Shown: one piece after another, positions 1 to 10,887 of the stretch
Layout: every line of letters begins with the position of its first letter
How positions within the stretch are numbered: position 1 is the stretch's first letter
NCBI GenBank assembly: GCA_946894095.1
Contig: OX335660.1
Coordinates: 563,001-627,000, forward strand
Origin: Incurvaria masculella
Lineage: Eukaryota > Arthropoda > Insecta > Lepidoptera > Incurvariidae
Direction: 5' to 3'
Length of the DNA: 64,000 nt
Made by a program: the position numbers and the translations under genes
The notes under the pieces: model-generated
Databases searched by the model: none
Told to the model about the DNA's origin: nothing
Seen by the model: the letters and a program-made list of their open reading frames with translations, nothing else

Positions 1-1
1 A

Positions 2-3000
2 AGCCTTTGCATTAATTGCCTTAACTTTGGTCACAGTGTCGATGTTTGCAAGTCATCATACTCGTGCAGGACTTGTTACAAGTCCCATCATTCGCTTCTT
101 CATTTTCCATCTCGTGGAGACCATGTAGTAGCTGCGAATGAAGTTTCCCCACACCCTCACACGCTTTCTAACGCGTGCGCGGCCTCCCCAGTCGACAGTG
201 TAAACGCTCTCACATCCTTAGCTAGCAGCGGACCCAGCGGGGCCGCTACCGCGAGAGCATCTGTCGGTCGTCGCACCACAGTGCTTTTATCGACAGCGTT
301 GGTGGATGTTCACGTCCACGACAAGGCGTTCACCCTGCGATGCATTGTAGACTCGGGATCGCAAACTTCGATCCTTACGGAAGCCTGCGCTCAGCGACTT
401 GGTCTACCACGTAGACGAATGCTCGCTCCCTTGTGTGGGATAGGAAACGGGGAAGCTCTGGAAACCAAAGGTGAGGTTTCGTTTTATATCACACCTCGCA
501 ATAAATTAAATCCTAAGTTTCATATTGACGCAGTAGTACTTAACAAAATAACTGGGGATATGCCGACTTGTAACATTCCTAGTTCTGTTTGGCCTCATAT
601 TCAAAACTTAGAACTCGCTGATCCGTATTATTTCAAGTCTCGACCTGTGGATTTGCTTCTGGGAGCTGACATTTTCTCTCAGATAATGTTAGGCACTAGG
701 GTAAGTGGTCCACCAGGCACACCTGCTGCATTGAACAGCTCGTTTGGCTTTCTCTTGATGGGTAAAGTTGAGTTGGTTTCCTCGACGCCAACTTACACTT
801 GTTTTGGTTCTTTTGAGCGCGAAATGGATTTGGAGCGCTTCTGGGAAGTAGAAGAAATATATTCTACTCCACCAATATCACCCGAGGATTCGTTGTGTGA
901 AACGATCTTTGTCGAAACGCATACTCGGGATAGTACCGGTCGCTTCGTTGTGGGCCTTCCACTCGAGCTTGATGCACCGGCGCTTGGCGACTCTCGCGGC
1001 GCCGCGCTATCGCGCCTTCGGCAGCTGGAGTACAGGTTGTCACGCAACCCTACTCTCAAAATTGCTTACCACAAGTGTTTGCAAGAATACATTGACCTTA
1101 ATCACATGGAAATGATTGAGGATCCCACGCAGAGCACGACAGTGCCATACTACATACCTCATACCTGTGTCATAAAGCAGAGTAGCACCACAAGTCCTTT
1201 ACGCGTAGTATTTGACGCGTCGTGTAAAACTTCGTCTGGTACATCCTTAAATGACATCTTGTTAGTAGGACCCAAATTACAGCAGGATATTGTGGCTGTA
1301 ATTTTGAAGTTTCGCCTTCATCTCGTCGTATTTACTGCCGATATAAAACAAATGTACCGGCAGATACTCATACAAACAGAGCAACAGGATCTTCAAAGAA
1401 TCTTGTGGCGCACTGATCCCGCTCAACCGGTGCGCGAGTACCGCTTGCGCACTGTTACTTTCGGTGTGAGTGCTGCCCCTTTCCTCGCCATACGCGCTAT
1501 ACGCCAACTAGCATGCGATGAATCATCTCGTTGGCCGCAAGCAGCGCGCGTTCTTCTCTGTGATATTTTCGTTGACGACGTGGTGACCGGCGCCGATTCA
1601 ATCACAGCAGCGTTTGAGTTAAAAAAGGAACTCAACGACATATGTGCTGCTGGTTGTTTCGAGCTACGTAAGTGGACTAGCAACTACGAAGAACTTGTCT
1701 CATTGGATTCACCCATGATCCCCAAGGATTCAAATGGTGAGCGGGAACCTCCCGTTGCACCAGACACAATCTCGTTTGCTGACCTTGACGGCGACTCCTC
1801 GGTAAAGGTGCTCGGCCTGGAATGGAATCCGCAGAGTGATTGCTTCAAATACAGCATTAAACCGTTGGAACGAAAATGCACAAAGCGTGCCATTCTATCC
1901 GAGATAGCACGGATTTACGATCCTCTTGGATGGTTGGCACCTGTCATTTTGTACGCTAAACACTTTATCCAACGCTTATGGCTCTGTGGAACTGATTGGG
2001 ATGAAATTCCTCCGGTTGAAGTCATCGAGGCCTGGAAGTTATTCTTATCAGAACTTCCCCTTCTATCAGACGTTAGCTTGCCTCGACACATCTTGCCAAC
2101 TCACGATAGCGTCCAACTCATCGGATTTGCTGATGCGTCGGAGAAGGCGTATGCAGGTGTTATTTACCTTCGCTCTAGCGATAGCATTGGCACGGTACAC
2201 GTTCACCTCCTTATTGCGAAAACAAAAGTAGCACCCCTAAAACGCATTTCTATCCCTCGACTAGAGCTTAATGGTGCGCTCTTATTGGCCAAGCTAATAG
2301 AAAGCGTACAAAGCATTTATATGAACCTCATACACTTGGACAACATCGTCGTGTTCTCCGATTCATCGACAGTTCTGGCGTGGTTGAGTTCCTCACCACA
2401 CAATTGGAAAACTTTTGTAGCCAATCGGGTTACAGAAATTCAAAAGCGCATTCCTTCCAGCTGCTGGCGCCATGTTCGTTCGTCTGACAACCCAGCCGAT
2501 GTTGCAAGTCGCGGTGCTTTGCCATCCGCTCTGATTGATCATCCGCTATGGTTTTCCGGCCCTGCCTGGCTAAAGGATGCGCCAGATACTTGGCCTAACG
2601 TAGTTTCTTGTGCACGTTCAACAGAAGAAGAAAAACGTCTGCACGTTTTTAGTTCGACAACACAACATTATTGTGATCTTTTCAAAAGGTTTTCTTCCTT
2701 AGGTAGGTTACTCCGTGTAACTGCATACATCTTACGCTTTCTTAAAGTCAGTTCCAAGACTGGAAATAAATTCGTAATGGTATCTGAACTTCAATCAGCT
2801 TTGAAATATCTCGTTAAAATTGTTCAAGGCACTGTATTTGGAGATGACATAGAAAACCTTAAAAAAGGTAAACCCTGTTCAACACGTCTGCAAAGGCTCA
2901 AGCCTTTTATCGATTCCGAAGGCCTACTTCGAGTTGGTGGGCGGATCGAGAGATCTGATTATTTGAATTTTGAAGCTAAGCATCAGCTTATCTTACCTAA

Positions 3001-4150
3001 GGAACATCCTTTAACGACTTTAATCATCGATGACGCTCATCGCGTTCATCTTCATCCAGGTCCTCAGGCGCTGCAGTACCTATTACTCCAGCGTTTCTGG
3101 ATACTGTCGGCGCGCGATATCATCCGTCAGCGAACTCATCGCTGCGTTAGATGTTTTCGTTGCCGTCCAACTTCACCTCAACCTGAAATGGCTTCCTTAC
3201 CCGCTGCACGGTTAAACCAAATACGGCCTTTTATCAAAGTAGGCGTGGATTTTGCTGGTCCATTCTCAACTCGAGCCAACAAAGTCAGGAATGCCAAAGT
3301 TATTAAATCGTATATCTGCTTGTTTATCTGCATGGCAACTCGAGCAGTTCATTTGGAAATCGTGTCAGATTTGTCTACGGACGCTTTCCTAGCTACATTG
3401 CGCCGTTTTTGTTCTAGGCGTGGTCTGTGCACAGATATCTATTCGGATAACGGGAAAAACTTCGTTGGCGCTGATAAACGTCTAAAAGAAATGTACGATT
3501 TCTTAAACGACAATGGTGTCAACGATTGCATTATTTCCAACGGACTGAAACAAGGAATTACTTGGCATTTCAGCCCCGCCTACGGATCTCATTTCGGAGG
3601 TTTGTGGGAGGCCGGAGTGAAGAGCTCGAAACATCATCTTTATCGTGTTGTAGGAACTCAAATATTGACCTACGACGAATTTCACACATTGCTCTGCCAA
3701 ATTGAGGCAATGCTTAATTCAAGACCACTCTGTGTACTTAGCACGGATCCGTCAGATCCGTTGCCTTTGACTCCCGCTCATTTCCTGATCGGTGGACCAC
3801 TTGTCTCCCTGCCGGACATGGATTTTAACGACCAAGTACCAAACCGCCTTACGCGATGGCAACTGATCCAACAGTGCTCTCAACACTTCTGGCGACGTTG
3901 GAGTGTAGAGTATCTCCATGGTCTGCAGCAGCGAGGCAAGTGGACCCGACCTGACAGTAAAGCCCCTCTCACAGAAGGGACGGTTGTTCTTGTAAAAGAT
4001 GAAAACCTGCCGCCACTGCAGTGGCGACTGGGTCTCGTGCATGCAACGCATCCTGGATCTGATGGAGTGGTGCGGGTCGTCACACTGCGACTGGGCAATC
4101 ATTTAGTTAAACGCCCTGCAGTCAAAGTGTGCCCACTGCCCATAGCTTAG
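2..4150 (+). CDS. BEL/Pao LTR retrotransposon Gag-Pol polyprotein, 5' end outside window
   Basis: The frame is open from base 2 to the TAG at 4148-4150, so the GTG at 281 is not a real start. The first codons give a CCHC knuckle (C-x2-C-x4-H-x4-C) and a second, CxxC...HH.LLH knuckle, the Gag end typical of BEL/Pao. Numbering residues from base 281, the order is: aspartic protease (DSG at 24-26); Pao-type RT (TADIKQMYRQ with D354, FVDD at 430-433); RNase H (D618, E662, D694, D740); integrase zinc finger (H920, H923, C955, C958); integrase core (D990, D1056, E1110); then a C-terminal module with HFWRRW near 1202. Every catalytic residue looked for is present, with no stop or frameshift. The protein would act in a cytoplasmic particle to copy the element RNA and insert the DNA. 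I see no envelope frame. The clade is set by domain order and the Pao RT motifs; Pao versus Bel lineage is left open. Confidence 0.95.
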   Translation, partial: SLCINCLNFGHSVDVCKSSYSCRTCYKSHHSLLHFPSRGDHVVAANEVSPHPHTLSNACAASPVDSVNALTSLASSGPSGAATARASVGRRTTVLLSTALVDVHVHDKAFTLRCIVDSGSQTSILTEACAQRLGLPRRRMLAPLCGIGNGEALETKGEVSFYITPRNKLNPKFHIDAVVLNKITGDMPTCNIPSSVWPHIQNLELADPYYFKSRPVDLLLGADIFSQIMLGTRVSGPPGTPAALNSSFGFLLMGKVELVSSTPTYTCFGSFEREMDLERFWEVEEIYSTPPISPEDSLCETIFVETHTRDSTGRFVVGLPLELDAPALGDSRGAALSRLRQLEYRLSRNPTLKIAYHKCLQEYIDLNHMEMIEDPTQSTTVPYYIPHTCVIKQSSTTSPLRVVFDASCKTSSGTSLNDILLVGPKLQQDIVAVILKFRLHLVVFTADIKQMYRQILIQTEQQDLQRILWRTDPAQPVREYRLRTVTFGVSAAPFLAIRAIRQLACDESSRWPQAARVLLCDIFVDDVVTGADSITAAFELKKELNDICAAGCFELRKWTSNYEELVSLDSPMIPKDSNGEREPPVAPDTISFADLDGDSSVKVLGLEWNPQSDCFKYSIKPLERKCTKRAILSEIARIYDPLGWLAPVILYAKHFIQRLWLCGTDWDEIPPVEVIEAWKLFLSELPLLSDVSLPRHILPTHDSVQLIGFADASEKAYAGVIYLRSSDSIGTVHVHLLIAKTKVAPLKRISIPRLELNGALLLAKLIESVQSIYMNLIHLDNIVVFSDSSTVLAWLSSSPHNWKTFVANRVTEIQKRIPSSCWRHVRSSDNPADVASRGALPSALIDHPLWFSGPAWLKDAPDTWPNVVSCARSTEEEKRLHVFSSTTQHYCDLFKRFSSLGRLLRVTAYILRFLKVSSKTGNKFVMVSELQSALKYLVKIVQGTVFGDDIENLKKGKPCSTRLQRLKPFIDSEGLLRVGGRIERSDYLNFEAKHQLILPKEHPLTTLIIDDAHRVHLHPGPQALQYLLLQRFWILSARDIIRQRTHRCVRCFRCRPTSPQPEMASLPAARLNQIRPFIKVGVDFAGPFSTRANKVRNAKVIKSYICLFICMATRAVHLEIVSDLSTDAFLATLRRFCSRRGLCTDIYSDNGKNFVGADKRLKEMYDFLNDNGVNDCIISNGLKQGITWHFSPAYGSHFGGLWEAGVKSSKHHLYRVVGTQILTYDEFHTLLCQIEAMLNSRPLCVLSTDPSDPLPLTPAHFLIGGPLVSLPDMDFNDQVPNRLTRWQLIQQCSQHFWRRWSVEYLHGLQQRGKWTRPDSKAPLTEGTVVLVKDENLPPLQWRLGLVHATHPGSDGVVRVVTLRLGNHLVKRPAVKVCPLPIA

Positions 4151-4241
4151 TTCATTCTTATTCTTATTCTTTTTCTTTAATATTTAGTTATATTTATTTA
4201 CATTACCTGATTACATCACATGTAAAATAGCATAGTATTTT

Positions 4242-4830
4242 AGGTGAGCGGTATGTTCCGTATTAAATACTTCACAAATTTGTTTATTACAAATTCATCT
4301 TGGTGGCACATTTCTTTCCAAACTTTTCGTTAGTTATACTTTCATATTTTTTTATTAGATAGAAAAAGGACTGTCATATTACTGGAATGATGCGTGCTAA
4401 CTGAGATGAACGATTTGGAGCCATCTTGGCTGCGAGTCAGTCAAGCAGTCCTCGTCAGCACGCACTCGAAGCGCACGCGTGTTGTTCCGCAACCCAGCCG
4501 TCGATGCGTCGATATTCGATCTATTCAGCCGCGTTCCCACGGGACCAACCACAAGTATATTATTGCAACCTATGGACCAGCAAGTGGGTGTACGTGTCGT
4601 GAACAACAAACGGACTCCAGGCGCCTGAGAGTAGGAGAGCACCGAATCGGGAGTCAAGGTTGGTACGCATGCTTGTCTGGAGTATACAGTCCAAAATCTA
4701 TCAAAATACCGTACACATTTTAAGTTATGTATTTTATTTAAAGCGATTTATATGTTTTGCATTTATAGCTGTCAACTGACAACTTGGCAGCTAAAATAAA
4801 ATGTTTACGCAGCTACCTCATGTTGCAATG
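4242..4830 (+). mobile_element. Polypurine tract and 3' LTR of the BEL/Pao element (3' limit uncertain)
   Basis: About 90 bp after the pol stop, a purine-rich AGGTGAGCGG (4242-4251) precedes TGTTCCG at 4254, the form expected at a BEL/Pao LTR start. The region then becomes GC-richer (4410-4680), as LTRs often are, with an AATAAA at about 4795. The 5' LTR lies outside the window, so the 3' limit and target duplication cannot be fixed. A frame at 4394-4723 inside it has no recognisable product. Confidence 0.5.
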
Positions 4831-4867
4831 TGCTGTGTTTTTAAATAAAACATATGTGATAATTACA

Positions 4868-4917
4868 AACACGTATGTAACATATGTACACATATGTAAC
4901 ACGTATGTAACATATTA
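4868..4917. repeat. Short imperfect tandem repeat of an ACGTATGTAACATATGTA-like unit
   Basis: Three or so alternating copies of ACACGTATGTAACATATG-like sequence lie just past the LTR region. AT-rich simple-repeat origin is likely. Confidence 0.6.
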
Positions 4918-6061
4918 AACAAGTATTTAAATATTTTTTTATTTCAAAATAGATAAAAATGGTTTCGCAATATCTGCCTTATCTAACCTTTCTTAAGTGA
5001 TGGGAAAGATATAAAAAAATAATGACTTTAAAAATAGCCTAGTAAATTTTCAATTATTTAGTTTTTAGTTAAATTGCATTATATTGGTTACATTTAGTAT
5101 TTTTGAGATAAATCACTCTGTTCACTATGTTTACTTATTATATTTTGTATATATATTATTATTATATTGTGTAACAGGCTTTCCTGAGCCCAAAAAACCT
5201 TAATATTCAAACTAAAAGCAATTTATTAAAATCATATTAACTATATTAATGAATGAGTTCGATTATGCTCATTAAATATATAAGATATCTCAAATATCTG
5301 AATTGGGTAGATCTAAAAAAAATAAAATATAATAAGTTTTCTAAATACGACATGCGCGATTTAGTAACAACGATAGAATCCTTGGCATGAAAACATGTTT
5401 AGTCAACCTTTTTTAATATGTAGATGAGCCCTTACGTGCGATACGCAATTACACACATTAGATACAATTAGTGTTACTGTTAGGCAAAAGCCTGACTTCT
5501 CTCAATAAAGGTCTTATTTTTTAGAGTTATCATAGCATTAAAACACTTAAAAATTTACTTTAAAAAAATTAAAAGGCTTCGATTCTCATTTGGGGGTCAA
5601 ATATTAATCCGAGGTTTCTAGCCTGCAAGATGATTGGGATTTCTTATTCATTCGTACCCACGTCGAATACCGCTCGTTGCACTGGTTTGCTGCATTGGAA
5701 AGAAATTTAGTACCTAACTTTACGTAGCTTACTTTGACTAGGGTTCAGCACAAGGTTGTGTGATTTAACCAACTGTCTATGGATCTATGGATGGAGCTTA
5801 GCTCCTGTGGTACATTTATCATTTTCGTTGGTGAGTGAAGCATCTCATCAATGTATAGACTAAAAACTGAACTTTAAACACCCCTTGCATATGACAATAA
5901 AATCTGCGAGATAATATCTATCTTAGTATTTATTTGTATGTCAGAATCTCATACAGGAATTTTATTCATACTTTATTGTTGCGGTGGCTTTGAAATGTTA
6001 TCGTATACATAAAAGTCATTTTTTTTATTTTTAGCCTTACTTACTTATAAAATAATATTTT
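4918..6061. other. Unassigned AT-rich DNA
   Basis: No long frame, tandem repeat or recognised element was seen on either strand. A slightly GC-richer patch lies at 5620-5720 without any motif I can name. Confidence 0.5.
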
Positions 6062-6180
6062 AATTTTAACTCCAAGTAAAGTTTTTTTGTCGGTTCATCG
6101 TCCGTGGTAATCGAACCATCTTTAAACACGGACGAATCCAAGAATGTGTACTGGAGGAAAACCAACGAATAAACTAATTC
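6062..6180 (-). repeat. Family F repeat, copy 1
   Basis: The reverse strand aligns by eye to 44335-44535 and 58858-58976: a CTCGGATT-like start, a T-rich stretch, then GGTTCGATTAC. The minus-strand frame reads F-x-DGSIT, shared with copy 2. It is probably a fragment of a retroelement rather than a gene. Confidence 0.5.
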
Positions 6181-6186
6181 TCCGGA

Positions 6187-6420
6187 AGACGCGGCATATC
6201 GACATGAAGGCGTTTCGCGCACCACTAGCGCGGCTCATTAAGTCGGCTGCAGCGTGAAGTGGAAGAGGGCAGCGAGCAGCACACGCGGGCGTACTTAGCG
6301 TCGCGGCGCCTCGTGTGGACGGAAATGTACGATGCAGCCGGCGGCGGCGGCGGCGGCAGCAGCGGGCCTGCGCCGTCATCGCACCATTTTATTTACACTT
6401 TCGCGCAAAAAACTCAACGA
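6187..6420. other. GC-rich block with a GGC trinucleotide run
   Basis: It stands out against AT-rich flanks and contains a (GGC)n run at about 6339-6360. A 95-codon frame with a glycine run crosses it but has no recognisable domain. It could be a small CpG-rich regulatory island or exon remnant; nothing decides between these. Confidence 0.35.
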
Positions 6421-6940
6421 AGAACTCCTGATATCGATGATATCCCAGCACCCACCAGGGCGCTGGGTGGCCTCTACGCATTTCAAATGTCGTGTAGGAA
6501 TCTACTTCTGAAACAGCGAAGAGGAAAATTGTTGAAATGGCATTGATATCTACACAAAAAACTGCGCTTATCAGCGTAACCTTAATCCATAAACGCTTCT
6601 CCATAAAGCTTATTCAATCAATAACGAGATAAATTCTGTATCTTCAGAATTTCCCTATAATAATGCTACAAATAAGGTTTCCGAGTGATTCATTGTTTTA
6701 TGTAGTAGTAACCGTGGGTCATGTCCTTACAACCGACTTGCGCAAAATATATTCAAACGAAGAAATATATTTGGTTTGGAATCATTAAAAAATATTATCA
6801 AAATATTCATTTATTTATTGAGCATAAATAACCCTTGCACATAGTATAATACATTTAAATAATCATTAATAGTAGCCAAGGTACATAAAATTAATTAATA
6901 GATTAAACAAATTATTTGAAATTTTAAAAAAATATCATTT

Positions 6941-7150
6941 ATTTATTTATTAATTTATTTATTTATTTGTTGGAAAACTTACAGCTTATTCACAATTCAT
7001 CTACAAAAATGGACAGTGTAATTGTCAAAAGCCAAAAACATGTTTTCACAGATATAAAATTTACAATTTGAGTTGACTGCTATCTAAGCGTAGATAACCT
7101 TGCTTAAGGGCCTGGTACTAGCCAAATCGCAAAGTTAGACGAGGCACCCC
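6941..7150 (-). mobile_element. Probable 3' tail of a non-LTR retroelement with (AAAT)n end
   Basis: A TTTA/TTAA microsatellite (about 6941-6970) is followed by a block with TTGGAAAACTTACAGC. Read on the minus strand this is a 3' UTR ending in repeated AATAAAT, as in many insect jockey/CR1-type elements. No coding part is attached. Confidence 0.4.
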
Positions 7151-7580
7151 AAGTAAACTAACTAAGTCTGACGATTATAAGTGTCATCCTTACAATATAT
7201 GATTCCTTGTCTAGGAATCGAATGATTTTCGTTAATGTATGTTTCCTTTTTCTATACAAAATACATTGCGGAAACGGTGTCCATTTCCGAACTTTTTTGA
7301 CTAAATGTAGAAATCTAAAAGCAAATGGAATTTTTTGTTTATGCATATATGCTGTTTTTGCTTATATCTAGAAATCGAATGACTTTCAGATTTCTAATGA
7401 GAAAAATCAACTTTTTTTATTTTTATTATTATTTAAATAAATGATGGAATAAAAAAATATTAACAATCCATTATCAGTCTGGAGTTCTATTTGGATTTGC
7501 TGAAGCGTTTCACTACATATTATTACATTTGTTAAAAAGTGCATTTGTATGGCGCGTGTAGTTGGCTAGTCCTAGCGCCT
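7151..7580. other. Unassigned AT-rich DNA
   Basis: No element recognised. A similar phrase, CTAGRAATCGAATGA, recurs at about 7210 and 7368, suggesting a local partial duplication. Confidence 0.35.
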
Positions 7581-7647
7581 TAAATCTAAACTTAAATTAA
7601 ACATGGAAATGAGCATATGTATATAATTAAGCGAATATTAAGTTTTA

Positions 7648-7755
7648 AAAGTGTGAGAGGGTGTGGGTTGGTGTCAGGGTGATTAAGAGTGTGTGAGGGT
7701 GTGTTAGGTTGTGTGCGTGTAAGTGTGGGATGTGAATGTGATTTGGGTTTGGGGT
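7648..7755 (+). repeat. G/T-skewed low-complexity tract
   Basis: About 100 bases are almost all G and T on the + strand, with scattered GTGTG and GGG runs. It creates a spurious Pro/His/Thr-rich frame on the other strand (7592-7786). It lies where the 3' UTR of the neighbouring non-LTR fragment would be. Confidence 0.7.
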
Positions 7756-7834
7756 TGCATATTAAAATTATTATTATTTTATTCATTCTTTGATTAAAAT
7801 TAACTCTGTTTTATACTTATTTTAAAATTTATTT

Positions 7835-8116
7835 TTAATTATGTTCATGATTCTCCCTATTACTATTCAGTATTTCAGCTACTCGTTTCTTGAAAGTTCT
7901 TTTTAGGGTAGTATATAAATCAATGGATGTAAAATAAGTATTGTAAAGAACGGCAATTCGGTTTAAAGGTGTGTTGCTGGTATAGTTTCTGCGAAACTTT
8001 CTCACGTGTAAGAGGTCCACATTACGTGTATATCGAGCAGGTACATGTAGTTGCACAGCGGTTACGAGTTCAGGACAGTCAACCCCACCGCTCGCAATGT
8101 CGTGGAGCAATGCCAT
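7835..8116 (-). pseudogene. C-terminal fragment of a non-LTR retrotransposon RT (CR1/jockey-like)
   Basis: A 93-codon minus-strand frame reads DCPEL (about residues 13-17), VPAR, then FRRNYTSNTPLNR and SIDLYTTLKRTFKKRV. This order is the usual extreme C-terminus of CR1/jockey-type RT proteins, where a block ending in NY.....P..R precedes a final F+++V helix. The RT core is absent, so this is a 5'-truncated or decayed copy. AT- and GT-rich sequence downstream (to about 7580) may be its 3' UTR. Identification rests on motif resemblance only. Confidence 0.6.
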
Positions 8117-8925
8117 GTCAGTAACTATTAGTCGTGGGTGTTTCCACTGGTTTTCGAAAACGTTAGTAACTGTTAATGCTGATGCTGATGCCGATAGCCG
8201 TTAGCGGAAACGGTTTCAAAAATTTTTTTTTGGCTGGACATGAATGGGTATAATGACATCTAGCACGGTTCGATCATCTCACATGAATTCTGAATCTCGA
8301 GTGCAGTGACCTGTATTCAAAAATCAAGAAGAAGAAAAAAAAATCCAAAAATCAAAATCAAGAATGAGGTTTTGTTACTATGTAGTTATCGCAAACAATT
8401 AAGAAGTCAGACAAAACTTTTTATCCTCGACAAAATAATCCCCAGAAATAATATAACACAAATGATAAATAAACATATTTATAATTTATTTCATATGCCT
8501 ATTAGCATTTAGAAATACTAATCGTTGGAGTTTTTCTGTAAGCAAACCACAACGGCGGTCGTTAAGAATGTAGCCCCTCTTCGACTACAGTGCGCACTGC
8601 GCGCGCGCATTACAGTTTCGGCGGTAACCCCAGTTGCAAGAGTCGCCGGCTACAAGCCGCAACGAAATAATTATTAATATTACTAACTATTACTCGTAAC
8701 CCCAGTTACGAGAGTCGCCGGCTTCAAGCCGGTTACACATTACATTGCGCGAGCGAGACAGTCGCGGCTGGCGGGTCGTTGCGTCTAGACGTCTCGCAAC
8801 CTACGGGCTTTCGTTGGCGCGCCGCGTGCGCGATCCAGTAAAATGAATACTTCGTTTTTACACTAGTAACAGTTTACAAACCCATTTCTCATTTCTCGTC
8901 CCACGACTAGTAACTATTCGCCGTT
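8108..8925. mobile_element. Possible inverted-repeat element around a GC-rich block
   Basis: A left phrase with ATTAGTCGTGGG (about 8126) and a right phrase with CCCACGACTAGTAAC (about 8900) are inverted relative to each other, roughly 800 bp apart. Internal TAGTAACWGTT motifs recur near both sides. The arms are short and no target duplication was seen, so the boundaries are tentative. Confidence 0.3.
8624..8735. repeat. Two direct copies of a 40-bp GC-rich motif
   Basis: GTAACCCCAGTTRCRAGAGT followed by CGCCGGCTWCAAGCCG occurs at 8624-8663 and again at 8696-8735, separated by AT-rich sequence. Each copy contains a small inverted repeat around the GCCGGCT/AAGCCG part. Confidence 0.8.
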
Positions 8926-9450
8926 CCTCGAGTGGTTGAAGCCTATGAAAACGGAGTGATTGCTCATTCATCATAAAAATTAATATGTCCATCTGATAAA
9001 TGAATCTGATAAACAGATAGTCACTTAGTTCATTTTAATTTTATCACAGTCAAAAATAAGATGCGAATTCATAAACGTTCTAAAGCCTATAGTGCCAATG
9101 TCAGGGATTTATCTTTGGATGAATAATATTTTTTTTAAAAAGTGAAGAACTAAATGAATATGTATTTAAATTGGTTGAAAATTGCACGCCACAAAATTCT
9201 GCCCGTCTATATTTTTTCGTCACTCTAAAGGGAAAAATCAAATTCCTATAGAACAATGGTAACCGCATCAAAAGCTGGAGCCTGCCGGACGAGGCGTGCC
9301 TCGCCATTTATAGAAAATTCTAGAGAGCATTCGATCTATGAACTACCATGTGTTAGGGTGACCACACTGCTAAATGTATTTCACCGGCATTCGATGTTTG
9401 AAACTTGAAACCGTCCTTTTTGATTTGGCTAATATATTTTTTAATGTAAA
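8926..9450. other. Unassigned AT-rich DNA
   Basis: Nothing recognised on either strand. Confidence 0.4.
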
Positions 9451-9845
9451 AAGTGGCTCGCAGTCAAGAGGCGCGTGGACTTGCGTTCTATGCCAGAGGT
9501 AATGGGTTCAAATCGCAAATTTACCATTCTATGGTATTATTACAATAACATTTCGTTACGAATGCGAGCTGTTCCATGGTTCGGAATCGACTTATACCTA
9601 TAGGTCCCCTTCCCCTACTAGGTGGAAGGGTTAAGGCTGTCCTGGTTGGTACGATAGCATTGTTATATATGAAAGATGGTCGAAATAGCAATAAAAAATT
9701 GTCCGGATTTCCCATCCACTTTAATGATTGCTGTAGCCGTCCTAATAAAGGAAAGGTCCTGAAAAGACACCTAATTCCTTCGGGAATGCGGTGTGTTGGG
9801 ATAATATCACGAGCGTTGGTGTGGTATTAGCCATCCATGCCCATT
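9451..9845 (+). mobile_element. SINE-A, old near-full-length copy
   Basis: The right two-thirds matches the younger copies: CCCCTTCCCCTACTAGGTGG, then a pyrimidine-rich centre, and TATTAGCCATCCATG at the 3' end. The head is diverged but keeps a B-box-like GGGTTCAAATCG at about 9508. It differs from the 30159 copy throughout, so it is older. Confidence 0.75.
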
Positions 9846-10491
9846 GTACATACAATATGTAGTAAAACAAGTTACTTATGTTTAAAATATAAATTTAAAA
9901 TTTTCAACCAAAATGACATGCCGAAAATCAGCTTCACACGATGCACTGTTTAGAAGTTATTAATTTATCACAGACAGAGGGATGCATGCTCTTTGAGGTA
10001 CGGAACCTTAAAACCAATACAGGGCATCTTTTTAAAAAAAATTGTTGACCTTAAGAGAGTTGTTAACATATGAATTTCCCATACTATGAGCGATAACTGT
10101 TTCCATGGTCTTAATATTTTAATAGGTTTTTGAAATTCTGGATTCTAAAATATTTTATAGAAATCTATGTGTGTATGCTTTATTTTTTTAATATACCCTT
10201 TAGATTGGAAAATATTACCTAATAAACATTGGAAAAAAGTTGTCTGTTTTTACGTTCATTTTAGTATTTTTTTACTGGAAAATACAAATATTACGAAAAA
10301 ACCCATCTGACAACGTTTAGGAGCAGTGAAACGTTAGGGCCTGGAAGACGATTTCGCTATTTTAATGGCAGATGCCGTGCAAATCTGTGCCTTGGCCAAT
10401 GGACAAAAAATGCATTTCTCAAAATTGTCAACTCTTAGATTTCTTGTGGCTCCACGACAGCCTTAAAATGTTCTCCTGCTGCGTGCTCTTC
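9846..10491. other. Unassigned AT-rich DNA before the minisatellite
   Basis: No element identified. An ATG at 10372 opens a 40-codon leader that runs into the minisatellite, but the leader shows no domain. Confidence 0.4.
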
Positions 10492-10887
10492 GAATCACTT
10501 AAGTTTCTCGAAGCCCTGGCCCGCGGTGAATCACTTAAGTTTCTCGAAGCCCTGGCCCTCGGTGAATCACTTAAGTTTTTCGAAGCCCTGGCCCGCGGTG
10601 AATCACTTAGGTTTCTCGAAGCCCTGGCCCGCGGTGAATCACTTAAGTTTCTCGAAGCCCTGGCCCGCGGTGAATCACTTAAGTTTCTCGAAGCCCTGGC
10701 CCGCGGTGAATCACTTAAGTTTCTCGAAGCCCTGGCCCGCTGTGAATCACTTAAGTTTCTCGAAGCCCTGGCCCGCGGTGAATCACTTAAGTTTCTCGAA
10801 GCCCTGGCCCGCGGTGAATCACTGTAGTTTCTCGAAGCCCTGGCCCGCGGTGAATCACTTAAGTTTCTCGAAGCCCTGGCCCGCGGT
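10492..10887. repeat. 36-bp minisatellite, 11 units
   Basis: Units start at 10492, 10528, 10564, 10600, 10636, 10672, 10708, 10744, 10780, 10816 and 10852, exactly 36 bp apart, and the array stops at GAATGAG. The consensus begins GAATCACTTAAGTTTCTCGA and ends CCCTGGCCCGCGGT. Units differ by one or a few substitutions: unit 2 CCCTCGGT, unit 3 TTTTTC, unit 4 CTTAGG, unit 7 CGCTGT, unit 10 CACTGTAG. Because 36 is a multiple of three, three of the six frames stay open and give 12-residue peptide repeats (ESLKFLEALARG and NHLSFSKPWPAV on +, SPRARASRNLSD on -). I regard these as by-products and not genes. Confidence 0.97.

Noticed and set aside
4397..4723. Genes within the BEL/Pao LTR region
   Set aside because: Opposing open frames in a GC-richer LTR stretch without domains.
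6259..6546. Glycine-run protein
   Set aside because: The Gly run is a GGC microsatellite and the rest has no recognisable domain.
7592..7786. Pro/His/Thr-rich protein
   Set aside because: Complement of a G/T-skewed low-complexity tract.
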